DNA of 59,571 bases. Origin: Burkholderiaceae bacterium (GTDB lineage Bacteria; Pseudomonadota; Gammaproteobacteria; Burkholderiales; Burkholderiaceae_F). Position numbers and translations under genes: made by a program. The DNA is taken from NCBI GenBank assembly GCA_017461315.1, contig JAFTYR010000052.1, forward strand, positions 1-59,571, read 5' to 3'. Below are positions 46,838-54,711 of this stretch, in pieces; within the stretch, counting starts at the first letter, position 1; each line of letters starts with the position of its first letter. The notes beneath the pieces are model-generated. The model searched no databases. It was not told where the DNA came from and was given only the letters and a program-made list of their open reading frames with translations.

Positions 46838-47139
46838 GAAAAAATCATACTGATCGACGTTGAATCTCTCTCTGAAAAGAATCTCGCTTTTCTCTCTGAA
46901 GATATCGAAGTTAAAGGCTTGACTCCGATTGTGTACCTGCTTGAAACAAATGCTCAAGCCGATTCTAAGCTATGCAAGATTCTCTCCGTTGTTATTTCTG
47001 AGGTTTACAAAAAAGGCGAAGTATGCGGGGTGTAAGCCCCGGCACTACGACGTGCGCTCCAACAAGATGTAGCCGATTCAGTCCGTGAGGATGTAACCGA
47101 ATCGGTTAGTGACGAATTGGAGAAACTCTATGCTTCTTA
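46838..47139 (+). pseudogene. unrecognised remnant with one in-frame stop
   Basis: A plus-strand frame preceded directly by TAG reads EKIILIDVESLSEKNLAFLS and LTPIVYLLETNAQADSKLC, stops at TAA 47033-47035, then continues in the same frame as ALQQDVADSVREDVTESVSD to TAA at 47137-47139, overlapping the next ATG. No start codon is available. The amino acid pattern looks like real coding sequence, but I do not recognise the family. The 265 bases before it (46573-46837) hold no gene I can support. Confidence 0.35.
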
Positions 47140-47342
47140 ATCTATTGATTGCTGTGGCCGTCTTTATTGTCGGCTGGATGGTGGTTTTCAGCACGTCCGA
47201 TATGACTGAAGAACTTTGGCAAGACGTGAAATCACTTGGTTTTTTCAAGGCTACTGGTTACTTAATCCTAGTCTGTATGGTGGTTTTTACTTTCGTTGTC
47301 ACGTTCTGGGCATTGGCCTTCTTAATGGATTGCGGAGTCTAA
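47130..47342 (+). CDS. small two-helix membrane protein, hypothetical
   Basis: 70 residues with two transmembrane helices (LLNLLIAVAVFIVGWMVVF and GYLILVCMVVFTFVVTFWALAF). ATG 47130 has GGAG ten bases upstream. It overlaps the end of the upstream remnant frame and is followed two bases later by another small frame, so it looks like part of a small operon. Function unknown. Confidence 0.5.
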   Translation: MLLNLLIAVAVFIVGWMVVFSTSDMTEELWQDVKSLGFFKATGYLILVCMVVFTFVVTFWALAFLMDCGV

Positions 47343-47344
47343 CC

Positions 47345-47545
47345 ATGATTGACATTAATGATCTTGAAGCCTTAGAAGAAATTGAAAGTTTTTATCGCGT
47401 GTCGATCTCGGGTAAATCAAAGTACTTTTGTTTGTCAAAAGATCCAAATAAGCGTCCAAAATCTGTCAATGAATATACAGAACTTCGACCAGTACCTCGC
47501 AATTGCACAAAATTATTATGTACAAGATCTTGTATGAGAAGATAA
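47345..47545 (+). CDS. small hypothetical protein (competes with the opposite-strand regulator)
   Basis: 66 residues (MIDINDLEALEEIESFYRVS...). GGAG lies eight bases before the ATG and the gene starts two bases after its neighbour's stop, which favours expression. But bases 47392-47545 overlap the winged-helix frame on the minus strand, and the residues encoded there look less like a protein. Only one of the two is likely to be a conserved gene along its full length. Confidence 0.3.
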   Translation: MIDINDLEALEEIESFYRVSISGKSKYFCLSKDPNKRPKSVNEYTELRPVPRNCTKLLCTRSCMRR

Positions 47546-47673
47546 GTAGAAATTTTAGAGAAGCTAGGTCCTAGTATTTCAGAGATCTTGCTGAGACTAA
47601 AATCACCTGTAAGGAGTAAATTTAAGATCAATGAGTGTTTTTTCCCATACAAAATCCTTTTCTTGCGTTCCAT
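47392..47673 (-). CDS. winged-helix DNA-binding protein, possibly truncated
   Basis: 93 residues. The helix-turn-helix reads LLLTGDFSLSKISEILGPSF and SKISTYLLIQDLVHNNFVQL, and the wing reads RGTGRSSVYSLTDFGRLF; FDKQKYFDLP follows. This layout occurs at the N terminus of some HipA- or Fic-linked proteins, so the frame may be the surviving N-terminal part of a longer gene ended by TAA at 47394-47392. No ribosome site is seen. The ATG lies within an array of TGGAACG repeats that could be its operator. Confidence 0.5.
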   Translation of the reverse strand: MERKKRILYGKKHSLILNLLLTGDFSLSKISEILGPSFSKISTYLLIQDLVHNNFVQLRGTGRSSVYSLTDFGRLFGSFDKQKYFDLPEIDTR

Positions 47674-47726
47674 TTTATATGATTTTACGTTCCAATATGG
47701 AACGAAAAATAGACACTTTTGGAACG
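47665..47726. promoter_or_regulatory. operator array of TGGAACG half-sites
   Basis: A palindrome at 47688-47704 (two CGTTCCA/TGGAACG arms with a 3-base centre), plus single half-sites at 47666-47672 and 47720-47726. They surround the start of the winged-helix gene, which suggests autoregulation. Confidence 0.6.
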
Positions 47727-47826
47727 AAAAACTTCCTTCGATAATTTCTTAAGGAGAAAAATACTCATCTTCTTGGATTGAGAATTGAGTTCGGTATTTT
47801 GTTACTTCGATGTGAACAGCGATACG

Positions 47827-48291
47827 CTATTTGACCGTTAAAGGAATAATGCGTTGATTTGTACTTCCGTACCACTTACCTTTTTCAGTGGTTTTTAGCT
47901 TTTCAACAAACGGACCATCTACAACGCAATCAACGTATTGAAAAAGGGGCAAATCTTGCATTTGCTCATAGCGTCTTCCGGTCCAAAGCCAAATTGTTTT
48001 CTTAGAACCAAATTTTTCTTTGACTGTACGACAAATTCGTGTGACTTCAGGAATATTTTCCTTTTCTAAAGGATCTCCACCTAAGATTGAAAGACCATCA
48101 ATAAAGTCACTATCTAAAGCACTTAGGATTTTCTGTAATGTTTCATCTGTAAATAAGTGCCCCGCATAAAAATCCCAACTTTCTGGATTAAAGCACCCCT
48201 TGCAATGCAAAGTACAACCTGCCACAAAGATCGAAACTCGAACCCCTGGGCCATTAGCGGTATCAAATGTACTTAATCCAACGTAGTTCAT
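47827..48291 (-). CDS. nrdG: anaerobic ribonucleotide reductase activating protein
   Basis: Radical SAM enzyme that installs the glycyl radical on NrdD. 154 residues from ATG 48291. CTLHCKGC is the CxxxCxxC cluster motif near residue 26, preceded by ANGPGVRVSIFVAGC, and followed by GLSILGGDPLE and the ending STNQRIIPL. The longer frame to 48345 would overlap nrdD by 44 bases and adds unrelated residues. It lies ten bases after nrdD. Confidence 0.93.
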   Translation of the reverse strand: MNYVGLSTFDTANGPGVRVSIFVAGCTLHCKGCFNPESWDFYAGHLFTDETLQKILSALDSDFIDGLSILGGDPLEKENIPEVTRICRTVKEKFGSKKTIWLWTGRRYEQMQDLPLFQYVDCVVDGPFVEKLKTTEKGKWYGSTNQRIIPLTVK

Positions 48292-48301
48292 TTTGTGCAA
48301 A

Positions 48302-50470
48302 TTACATTGAGACTCGATTCTTAATTTCAGCCATCTTACCGTCATTCATACGGCTCATACCGTTCACATTCGAGTAACCTAAATAACCACACACACGACT
48401 AATCACAGACAAATCATCGCTACCGCACTTCGGACACTTGAATAGTACATTGGTACTATTGGTTCCACAGTCTCCACAATAGGCTGAATCAAAGTTAACT
48501 CCTTGATAAAAACCCATCTTCATACCACGCTCAATCATGGCTCGAACTGCAGTCACGTTCTCTGGATTATCTAAGCGTACATACTGAATATGCCCACCTT
48601 CACAAAGGTGGAAATCTTGGAACTCTTTATCTTGCTTTTCAAACGGTGTAATTAATTCGGTCACATTAACATGGAACGAATTTGTAAAGTATTCAGGACT
48701 ATAGTGCTTTGTATTTGCAAATACATTTTCAATGCCGATTTCATTACAGAATCTCGCATACTGATGAGCTTGGGTTGCACAAAGACTTTCAGCTGGTGTG
48801 CCATAAATAGCATACAAATAGCCGTCTTCTTCCTTAAATTGTGCAAGCTTTTCTTTCAAGTGACGCAAAATCTGAGCAGAAACTTCACCACCTTCATCAA
48901 CGAGACGCTTACCCGTCCATAGATAAGTGGTTTCATCTAATGCGGTAATACCAAAGGATGCCGTCATGTAGCGAACCATATCACCTACGATATCGTCTGG
49001 ATTCTTATTACCTTCGTAAAGACCACCTTGAGTGAAAGCTAATGGATTGCTAGAGCATTTTTGATGTCTAACAATGTCATAACGCTTTTTAAAGAAGGAG
49101 CGAATGATTTCCAATCTTTCATCTAAAAGACGCCAAAATTCAGCTTCCCAATTCTGAGGTTGGTTCTTTTGAGCTAAAGACAGAATAATCGGAAGATTCA
49201 GGGAAACAGCACCAATATTGCATCGTCCAACAGTAATCGCCTTACCCTCTTCGTTCTGCCACAAAGACAGGAAAGCACGACACCCCATTGGAGAAGTAAT
49301 TGCACCGTATTTCTGGTAAATCTCAGAAACAGAACCATATTCACTAGAAAGTGAAAGATAGTCTGGATACATACATTGGCTTGAAGTACGAACGGCTTCA
49401 TCAAACAGTTGCTTAGAAAACTCATCTGCTTGAATCTGCTTTTCATCGTATAGATAAACCAACTTTGGAAAGACCACCGGCTTTTGATCTTTACCATGAC
49501 CTTTACGACGTACCGCCAACATAATGGAACCAATATGACAAAGCCAATCACGTTCTTCAGCAGAGTAATCCTCCGTATTCCACTGACCAAAAGTAATGGT
49601 TGTAAAGGCAAAGTCACCACGACTACAAGGAACGGTATTCAGCTTTAATTCTAAACTCTGGAAACCCTGCTCTAGTTCTCGAATCACATCTTTGCGGGCA
49701 ATCAATTTAGCTTTTTCTAAATCGACTCCCATTTCTGTGTAGCGCTTGATCGCAGCTCTTTCACTCTTTAAAGCATAAGGCAGTAAAACTTTATCTAATT
49801 CCGGTAATGTAAAACCACCGAACTGCTGAGCCGTAGCCACTAAGGTGATATCACCAATCACTTGTAGGGCAGTTAATACCGTCTTGGGTTCACTGTACTG
49901 AACATTACTCATCTCAAAGCCACCTTTGAGAATGTTGCCAATGTCAAAAAGACAGCAGTTGATACAACCTAAAATCATGTCGCGAAGATCGTGAATGTAA
50001 ATATCTCCACGTTCAATCAACTTCTTCTCGTTGCCGGAAAGATAGAACTGTTTGTACAGACTCTTCGTTAAGTAACCTTTGATTAACGTACCTTTAGTAG
50101 ACACAAGAGAACTATCAAAGTTTGCATTTTCTCGGTCCCCTAATCTCAAAACATCGTCAGCATCTTGTCTTAGCTGTTCAAATGTTTTGGCATACGTCGT
50201 CTTGTAATAACGATATTCGGCGTAGGCTTCTGCAACTTCTTTATATTGAAGGAAGGCCAAGACCGCAATAACGGTCTCATGCAACTCAGAAACCGAAACC
50301 TTTTCTTGATTCTTAACTCGATGAAGTACTTCTTGTGCGATGCGTTCGAGATTTTCTGCATCGATGATCCGGTCACAGCGGAATGCCGCCTTTTCAACCG
50401 CAGAAATAATCTTCTTGGGATCAAAAGTCTCTAAAGAGTTATCCTTCTTAATAACAGAGAGTTTTGACAT
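48302..50470 (-). CDS. nrdD: anaerobic ribonucleoside-triphosphate reductase (class III)
   Basis: Reduces NTPs to dNTPs without oxygen, using formate as reductant. 722 residues. An ATP-cone occupies residues 1-95 (SVIKKDNSLETFDPKKI). The central glycyl-radical barrel contains MGCRAFLS with the catalytic Cys near residue 395. The C-terminal zinc site is CGDCG...CPKCG, and the radical glycine lies in RVCGYLGYSN near residue 700. All are intact. Confidence 0.96.
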   Translation of the reverse strand: MSKLSVIKKDNSLETFDPKKIISAVEKAAFRCDRIIDAENLERIAQEVLHRVKNQEKVSVSELHETVIAVLAFLQYKEVAEAYAEYRYYKTTYAKTFEQLRQDADDVLRLGDRENANFDSSLVSTKGTLIKGYLTKSLYKQFYLSGNEKKLIERGDIYIHDLRDMILGCINCCLFDIGNILKGGFEMSNVQYSEPKTVLTALQVIGDITLVATAQQFGGFTLPELDKVLLPYALKSERAAIKRYTEMGVDLEKAKLIARKDVIRELEQGFQSLELKLNTVPCSRGDFAFTTITFGQWNTEDYSAEERDWLCHIGSIMLAVRRKGHGKDQKPVVFPKLVYLYDEKQIQADEFSKQLFDEAVRTSSQCMYPDYLSLSSEYGSVSEIYQKYGAITSPMGCRAFLSLWQNEEGKAITVGRCNIGAVSLNLPIILSLAQKNQPQNWEAEFWRLLDERLEIIRSFFKKRYDIVRHQKCSSNPLAFTQGGLYEGNKNPDDIVGDMVRYMTASFGITALDETTYLWTGKRLVDEGGEVSAQILRHLKEKLAQFKEEDGYLYAIYGTPAESLCATQAHQYARFCNEIGIENVFANTKHYSPEYFTNSFHVNVTELITPFEKQDKEFQDFHLCEGGHIQYVRLDNPENVTAVRAMIERGMKMGFYQGVNFDSAYCGDCGTNSTNVLFKCPKCGSDDLSVISRVCGYLGYSNVNGMSRMNDGKMAEIKNRVSM

Positions 50471-50558
50471 TTTGATCCCCTTTCATTTCCTAATAAATCA
50501 AACCGACAAAGGAGTCGTATTCTAATACAGATTTAACGACTCTTCGCCTTTTCTAATA

Positions 50559-50606
50559 AAACAATAGATTGTGTGTTTTTGCATTACACGACACCAAATG
50601 AAGTGT
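50559..50606 (-). promoter_or_regulatory. tandem NrdR boxes upstream of nrdDG
   Basis: Two 16-mers, 50559-50574 and 50591-50606, match the NrdR consensus (acaCwAtATaTwGtgt) at 14 and 12 of 16 positions by my count. Their starts are 32 bases apart, three helical turns, as expected for NrdR. They lie 90-136 bases before the nrdD start, so repression by NrdR with dATP is inferred. Confidence 0.7.
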
Positions 50607-50667
50607 AATAAGGCAAATCCCAACATTTCAATGAGTGTAAACGATACCTCTGGTTTTGATAAATATT

Positions 50668-50688
50668 TATCGCCTAAATGAGGCGATA
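50668..50688 (-). terminator. hairpin after the small membrane protein gene
   Basis: An 8-bp perfect stem (50668-50675 with 50681-50688) with a 5-nt loop, nine bases past the stop at 50697. The strong T run (50691-50695) is on the plus strand; on the minus strand the tail is only AT-rich. Confidence 0.5.
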
Positions 50689-50696
50689 GCTTTTTC

Positions 50697-50954
50697 CTAA
50701 GAAACCTTATTCGCAATTGCACGAATTATTAGGTAAAGCACACAAGCCGCCAAGATATTAACGATGTAGAACCCATAAGTATCCGTTGCGGTTTCAAGAT
50801 ACCAAATCGCCTTGAAATACCAGCCTTGAATCTCAGCAGGACAAGTCTGTCCCAACATTTTTTCAACAAATAAAGGGGCCGCCAAGCCACCACTTACCAA
50901 AAACACCGCTAAGAAACCTAAAACATTGCGCAATGCAGATTCATCCTTGGACAC
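50697..50954 (-). CDS. small inner membrane protein, hypothetical
   Basis: 85 residues with two transmembrane helices (VLGFLAVFLVSGGLAAPLFV and YGFYIVNILAACVLYLIIRA). No family recognised. It lies alone between nrdD and the divergent MATE gene. A TGATTTAAATCA palindrome just upstream hints at anaerobic control. Confidence 0.55.
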   Translation of the reverse strand: MSKDESALRNVLGFLAVFLVSGGLAAPLFVEKMLGQTCPAEIQGWYFKAIWYLETATDTYGFYIVNILAACVLYLIIRAIANKVS

Positions 50955-50970
50955 TACTTTGTACTCACTA

Positions 50971-50986
50971 TCTGATTTAAATCAGA
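50971..50986 (-). promoter_or_regulatory. FNR-like palindrome
   Basis: A perfect 16-base palindrome with core TGATTTAAATCA, matching the FNR consensus TTGAT-N4-ATCAA except for the outermost base of each half. It lies 17 bases before the 85-residue membrane protein and about 160 bases before the divergent MATE gene. Confidence 0.45.
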
Positions 50987-51143
50987 CGCATTGTAGCGGA
51001 ACTCTTCTCAATCATTAACCAGTCTATCTAGTGTCTGTAGCCGATAAAGTATATTTGGAGTAAAGTAATCGGCAAAACACTTATAAAACTCCGATCTTTC
51101 TACAACTATTGATCGGTAACCACCCCTTAGAAGAAAGTTCGCT

Positions 51144-52505
51144 ATGGCTCGTACGCAAAAAACTCTTAATATGCTCAGTGGTTCCCTTTGGGACAAGATG
51201 ATCATCTTTGCGTTGCCTCTTGCCTTTACTGCAGTTTTACAACAACTATTTAACGCTGCGGACGTTGCCGTACTCGGTCGCTATGTTTCCAATGACGCCA
51301 TGTCAGCGGTCGGTAATAACGTCCCAATCATTGGTTTTATTGTTAGTCTCTGTATGGGGCTAGCCCTCGGAGCCAACGTTATCGTTGCTCGATTTTTGGG
51401 CATGAAAGATGAGGAATCTGCTAACCGCGCAGTTCACACAGCCTTAGCCACCGCTATCTTATTTGGAATCTCCATGACGATTTTAGGTGAGATTTTGACT
51501 CAACCGATTCTAAAACTCATGAAGGTTCCTGCTTCTGTTATTGGTCATTCCGAAGATTATCTTCGTGTTTACCTTCTTGGGATGCCCTTTATTGCAATCT
51601 ACAATTTCTTAGGCGCCGTTTTCCGCAGTCAAGGAGATACACAAACTCCGTTCTGGGCACTAGTCGCAGCGAGTATTTTCAACATCGCCGGCAATCTCTT
51701 CTTTGTTTTGGTATTCGATTGGGGCGCCTCTGGGGTTGCCTTAGCCACCGTTTTGGCTAATTTGTTAGCTGGATTTATTTTAGTGTGGCGCTTAACGCAT
51801 CTATCTGGTGCTTTGCATCTTGATTTGAAGAAAATCTTCCAAATTGACCGTTCTGCATTATCATCGATTATCCGCATCGGTTGGCCTGCTGGTCTGCAGG
51901 GCTCTGTATTTTCTTTGTCAAACTTAGTCATTCAGTCGGCAATTAACAGCTTAGGTCCTGAATTTATGGCTGGCTCCGTCGCCGCCTTTACCATTGAAAT
52001 CAACGTTTATTGCTTTATCAACGCCTTCGGATTAGCTGCGACCACCTTTGTAAGCCAAAACTACGGTGCAGGAAACTTGAGTCGTTGCCGAAGAGCCACC
52101 TGGGTTTCAATGGGCTTAAATTTTGGTGCCACCCTTTTAATGACCGCTTTAGTTTTAATTTTTGGTCATCAACTCTTAGGGTTCTTTACTCATAGTGACA
52201 CTGTGATTGCGATCGGTATGACCCGAATCTATTGGGTCGTGTTCCCAGAACCCTTGAATGTCATCATGGAGACTTTATCAGATGCCATGAGAGGCTATGG
52301 CTATTCATTACCTCCTGCGATTTTGACTCTTGTAGTAATTTGTAGCGTTCGAATTTTCTGGGTTTACACCGTTTTTGCTTCAAATCCAAGCTTTGAAGTC
52401 CTTATGGCCGTCTATTCAGTCAGTTGGGGTTTTACTACGATTGGATTATGTTGGCTCTACATACGACATCAGAGGAAACTTAATCTGAGGAAAGCTCGAA
52501 GTTAA
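51144..52505 (+). CDS. MATE family efflux transporter
   Basis: 453 residues, 12 transmembrane helices in two bundles. The opening LSGSLWDKMIIFALPLAFTAVLQQLFNAADVAVLGRYV is the MATE N-terminal signature, with the repeat IIRIGWPAGLQGSVFSLSNLVIQ near residue 240. NFVSQNYGAG-like TFVSQNYGAGN near residue 306 supports the NorM/DinF class. It exports cationic drugs or metabolites with Na+ or H+. Its end overlaps the convergent creA gene by four bases. Confidence 0.88.
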   Translation: MARTQKTLNMLSGSLWDKMIIFALPLAFTAVLQQLFNAADVAVLGRYVSNDAMSAVGNNVPIIGFIVSLCMGLALGANVIVARFLGMKDEESANRAVHTALATAILFGISMTILGEILTQPILKLMKVPASVIGHSEDYLRVYLLGMPFIAIYNFLGAVFRSQGDTQTPFWALVAASIFNIAGNLFFVLVFDWGASGVALATVLANLLAGFILVWRLTHLSGALHLDLKKIFQIDRSALSSIIRIGWPAGLQGSVFSLSNLVIQSAINSLGPEFMAGSVAAFTIEINVYCFINAFGLAATTFVSQNYGAGNLSRCRRATWVSMGLNFGATLLMTALVLIFGHQLLGFFTHSDTVIAIGMTRIYWVVFPEPLNVIMETLSDAMRGYGYSLPPAILTLVVICSVRIFWVYTVFASNPSFEVLMAVYSVSWGFTTIGLCWLYIRHQRKLNLRKARS

Positions 52506-52996
52506 AGAGTCTGCCCTATCTTTGAAGGAATGTAGGCACGAGTTCGGTAGAGGGGAACGGTCGATAGACTATGCTTGAAACTTCCGTTCAATTCTTTTGT
52601 AGCGTAAGACACGTAAAGAAGAGTTTGATTTTCAGCATCATAAATCCGACGAATTTTCATCGTTTTAAAGAAAATACTTTTTGATTTTTCAAAAACGACT
52701 TCTCCAGATTTTGACTTATCAATACTGTTAATCATTTCAGGGGTAATTTCTCCCGTTTGTCGACAAGATACGGAACTATCAGAAGGATCTGCAAAGCTTA
52801 AATTTGCTTCAATGCTCGCCACATGACAAGTCACACCAGGAACTTTAGGATCAACAAAGGCATTAACTTTAATGTCTTTGAGCGTTAAGATTCCAAGTGA
52901 CACATCCCCTTTTTCATCTTGACCACAACCGGTTAAACCCAATAAACATAAAGCCAATGTAGCAACTTTAAATCCATTTTGAATTCTTCTATTCAT
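52502..52996 (-). CDS. creA: CreA family lipoprotein
   Basis: 164 residues. Homology to CreA is clear: DIKVNAFVDPKVPGVTCHVA, SDSSVSCRQTGEI, SGEVVFEKSKSIFFKTMKIRR and YDAENQTLLYVSYATK. The N terminus has a lipobox (LTGC), so this version is a lipoprotein rather than simply periplasmic. Its biochemical function is unknown. It lies nine bases after the sulfatase-family gene, so the two form an operon. Confidence 0.85.
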   Translation of the reverse strand: MNRRIQNGFKVATLALCLLGLTGCGQDEKGDVSLGILTLKDIKVNAFVDPKVPGVTCHVASIEANLSFADPSDSSVSCRQTGEITPEMINSIDKSKSGEVVFEKSKSIFFKTMKIRRIYDAENQTLLYVSYATKELNGSFKHSLSTVPLYRTRAYIPSKIGQTL

Positions 52997-53005
52997 GTCG
53001 TTTTC

Positions 53006-54601
53006 CTATCCACCGAAACTAAAGAATTTCTCAACTTTATTATGAATCTCTTGGACTCTTTCATAAAGAAGCGCTTTATCCTCAACCCCGTTTTGGTTCG
53101 TTCGATACGTTTCAAAATCAAAAACAGATAAATGAGAAGCCCAATCTTCTTTAGGTTCAAAAAGAGAGTATCCCAAGAAATGATTCTTTTCTTCTCTTAA
53201 TCCTAGCAAATCCGCTAAAGTCGGAGCCAACGTTAATGAATTTTTACCTTTAGCATTCAAGACCCCAGTTTGCATATTTTGATACCAAAAAATTAATGGA
53301 ATTTGATCAATAAAATAAGGATTCTTAGATGAAAACGTCGTCTTAAATTGACTAGATGGATAACTTGAATGATCTGACGTAAACACAATGAGTGTATTTT
53401 TTCCCCATTCGGATTGCTTTAATTTTTTCAGAAAAACACCCAACCAATGATCTTGGTTGTAGTACTTATTTAGTTCAGCATTGTCTCCAGAGCCAAATTT
53501 CAGATGAGGACTATCCATCCCCAAATGAGTTCCTAGAACATAAGTTGCCAGAAAGAAAGGAGATTTCTTTTGACTTAATTTATCCGCTTCTTGAAAAAGT
53601 TGTTCGTAAAGTTCTTTATCGGTTCTGTCTTGTCCCTGACTTCCTAAAACCTTTTTAAACCCAACTGCCGTCATCAGAGTATTTAGAGCAAAGTGCTGGG
53701 GATGAGGACTTAAAAAGACTGTGTTGTAGCCTTTTTGATTCAGCATTTCAGGTAGCGATTCGAGTCTTCCCTGATAATCGGTCAAAATCTGAGATTCTGA
53801 GGTCTGTCCGATACCACTACCGTTATTCATGACCCCGCCCCTTAATTGATATCCAGAAATCAACTGTCCACGAATTCCCCGAAAGGTCGCTGCGGTGTGA
53901 TTAAAGTAATTTTCAACCGAAAGTCCCTCTTGAGTTAACTGATAGGCATGGGGTGTTAGCGTCTTTGAAATCACACGACGACTGGTGCCTTCTGTGAAAA
54001 TTAAAATTACATTCTTATTCGAAAAATCGAGTAGCTGATTTTGAAAAACAGGAGGCGTTTTTCGTTCTGTGACATACGGACGGAAAAATTCCTTCCCATC
54101 TGTTGGAACGGGTTCAAAGTAAACAATACGATAAGCCGTTATAAGGTTATTAATAAAGGCTCCAATCGTAGTATAAGAAATGGTCACTACACCCAACAAA
54201 ACACATAAAGCAATGACAATACGTTTTGTTGATTGAGATGATCTTTTTTCAAGTAAATCTGGAATCCACAAAAGAAACCAGGTAACAACAATTAGAAAGG
54301 CAACGATAACGGTCTTGCCAACGGAAGAAGCTTCTCCAAGATTAATGATCGTAAGTGGCTCAATCAAAAGTCCTGTTGCTTCAATGTTAGCGATTTGAAG
54401 CGATTCGATGAAAATAAATGGGAGCAAAAAGACACTGCGAATCGCTCGATTGCAAATCACACGAGAAGCTAACAAAAGAACAATAAATTCAATAACAACG
54501 CCAATTGCCCATAGGCTCCCCACCTCTTTTAATGTATAGGAAGCACAACTAATGACCAAAAGTCTAAGAAGTAAACACAAGGATTGGACACTTTTTTGCA
54601 T
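53006..54601 (-). CDS. sulfatase/LTA synthase-family membrane enzyme
   Basis: 531 residues. Four or five N-terminal membrane helices (to about residue 150), then a large extracytoplasmic alkaline-phosphatase-fold domain. The nucleophile motif is NVILIFTEGTSRR near residue 195 (Thr as nucleophile), and the metal site near residue 410 is IVFTSDHSSYP, with HLGMDSPHLKF between. It probably transfers phosphoglycerol or phosphoethanolamine from phospholipid to a glycan or lipid. The exact product is not readable; it does not match EptA closely. Confidence 0.75.
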   Translation of the reverse strand: MQKSVQSLCLLLRLLVISCASYTLKEVGSLWAIGVVIEFIVLLLASRVICNRAIRSVFLLPFIFIESLQIANIEATGLLIEPLTIINLGEASSVGKTVIVAFLIVVTWFLLWIPDLLEKRSSQSTKRIVIALCVLLGVVTISYTTIGAFINNLITAYRIVYFEPVPTDGKEFFRPYVTERKTPPVFQNQLLDFSNKNVILIFTEGTSRRVISKTLTPHAYQLTQEGLSVENYFNHTAATFRGIRGQLISGYQLRGGVMNNGSGIGQTSESQILTDYQGRLESLPEMLNQKGYNTVFLSPHPQHFALNTLMTAVGFKKVLGSQGQDRTDKELYEQLFQEADKLSQKKSPFFLATYVLGTHLGMDSPHLKFGSGDNAELNKYYNQDHWLGVFLKKLKQSEWGKNTLIVFTSDHSSYPSSQFKTTFSSKNPYFIDQIPLIFWYQNMQTGVLNAKGKNSLTLAPTLADLLGLREEKNHFLGYSLFEPKEDWASHLSVFDFETYRTNQNGVEDKALLYERVQEIHNKVEKFFSFGG

Positions 54602-54654
54602 TGTTTATTGGATGGTTAATCATTAGGAAACGAAATTTTAACGTCAGACGTTAA

Positions 54655-54690
54655 AAAACTTGCTTAAGTTTGGAGCTTAAGCAAATTTTT
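54655..54690 (-). terminator. terminator of the amidohydrolase operon
   Basis: A 9-bp stem (54660-54668 with 54676-54684) with a 7-nt loop and T runs on both sides, 22 bases beyond the stop at 54712. A second small hairpin lies at 54635-54652 in front of the sulfatase gene. Confidence 0.85.
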
Positions 54691-54711
54691 AAAAGGACCA
54701 AGTTGTCTCTT

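Noticed and set aside
46652..46957. A 101-codon minus-strand frame before the DUF3800 gene
   Set aside because: It lies opposite the coding-like plus-strand remnant at 46838-47139 and has no family features or ribosome site.
50522..50722. A 66-codon minus-strand frame between nrdD and the small membrane gene
   Set aside because: It covers the NrdR boxes and a hairpin and overlaps the end of the downstream gene; its residues show no protein-like pattern.
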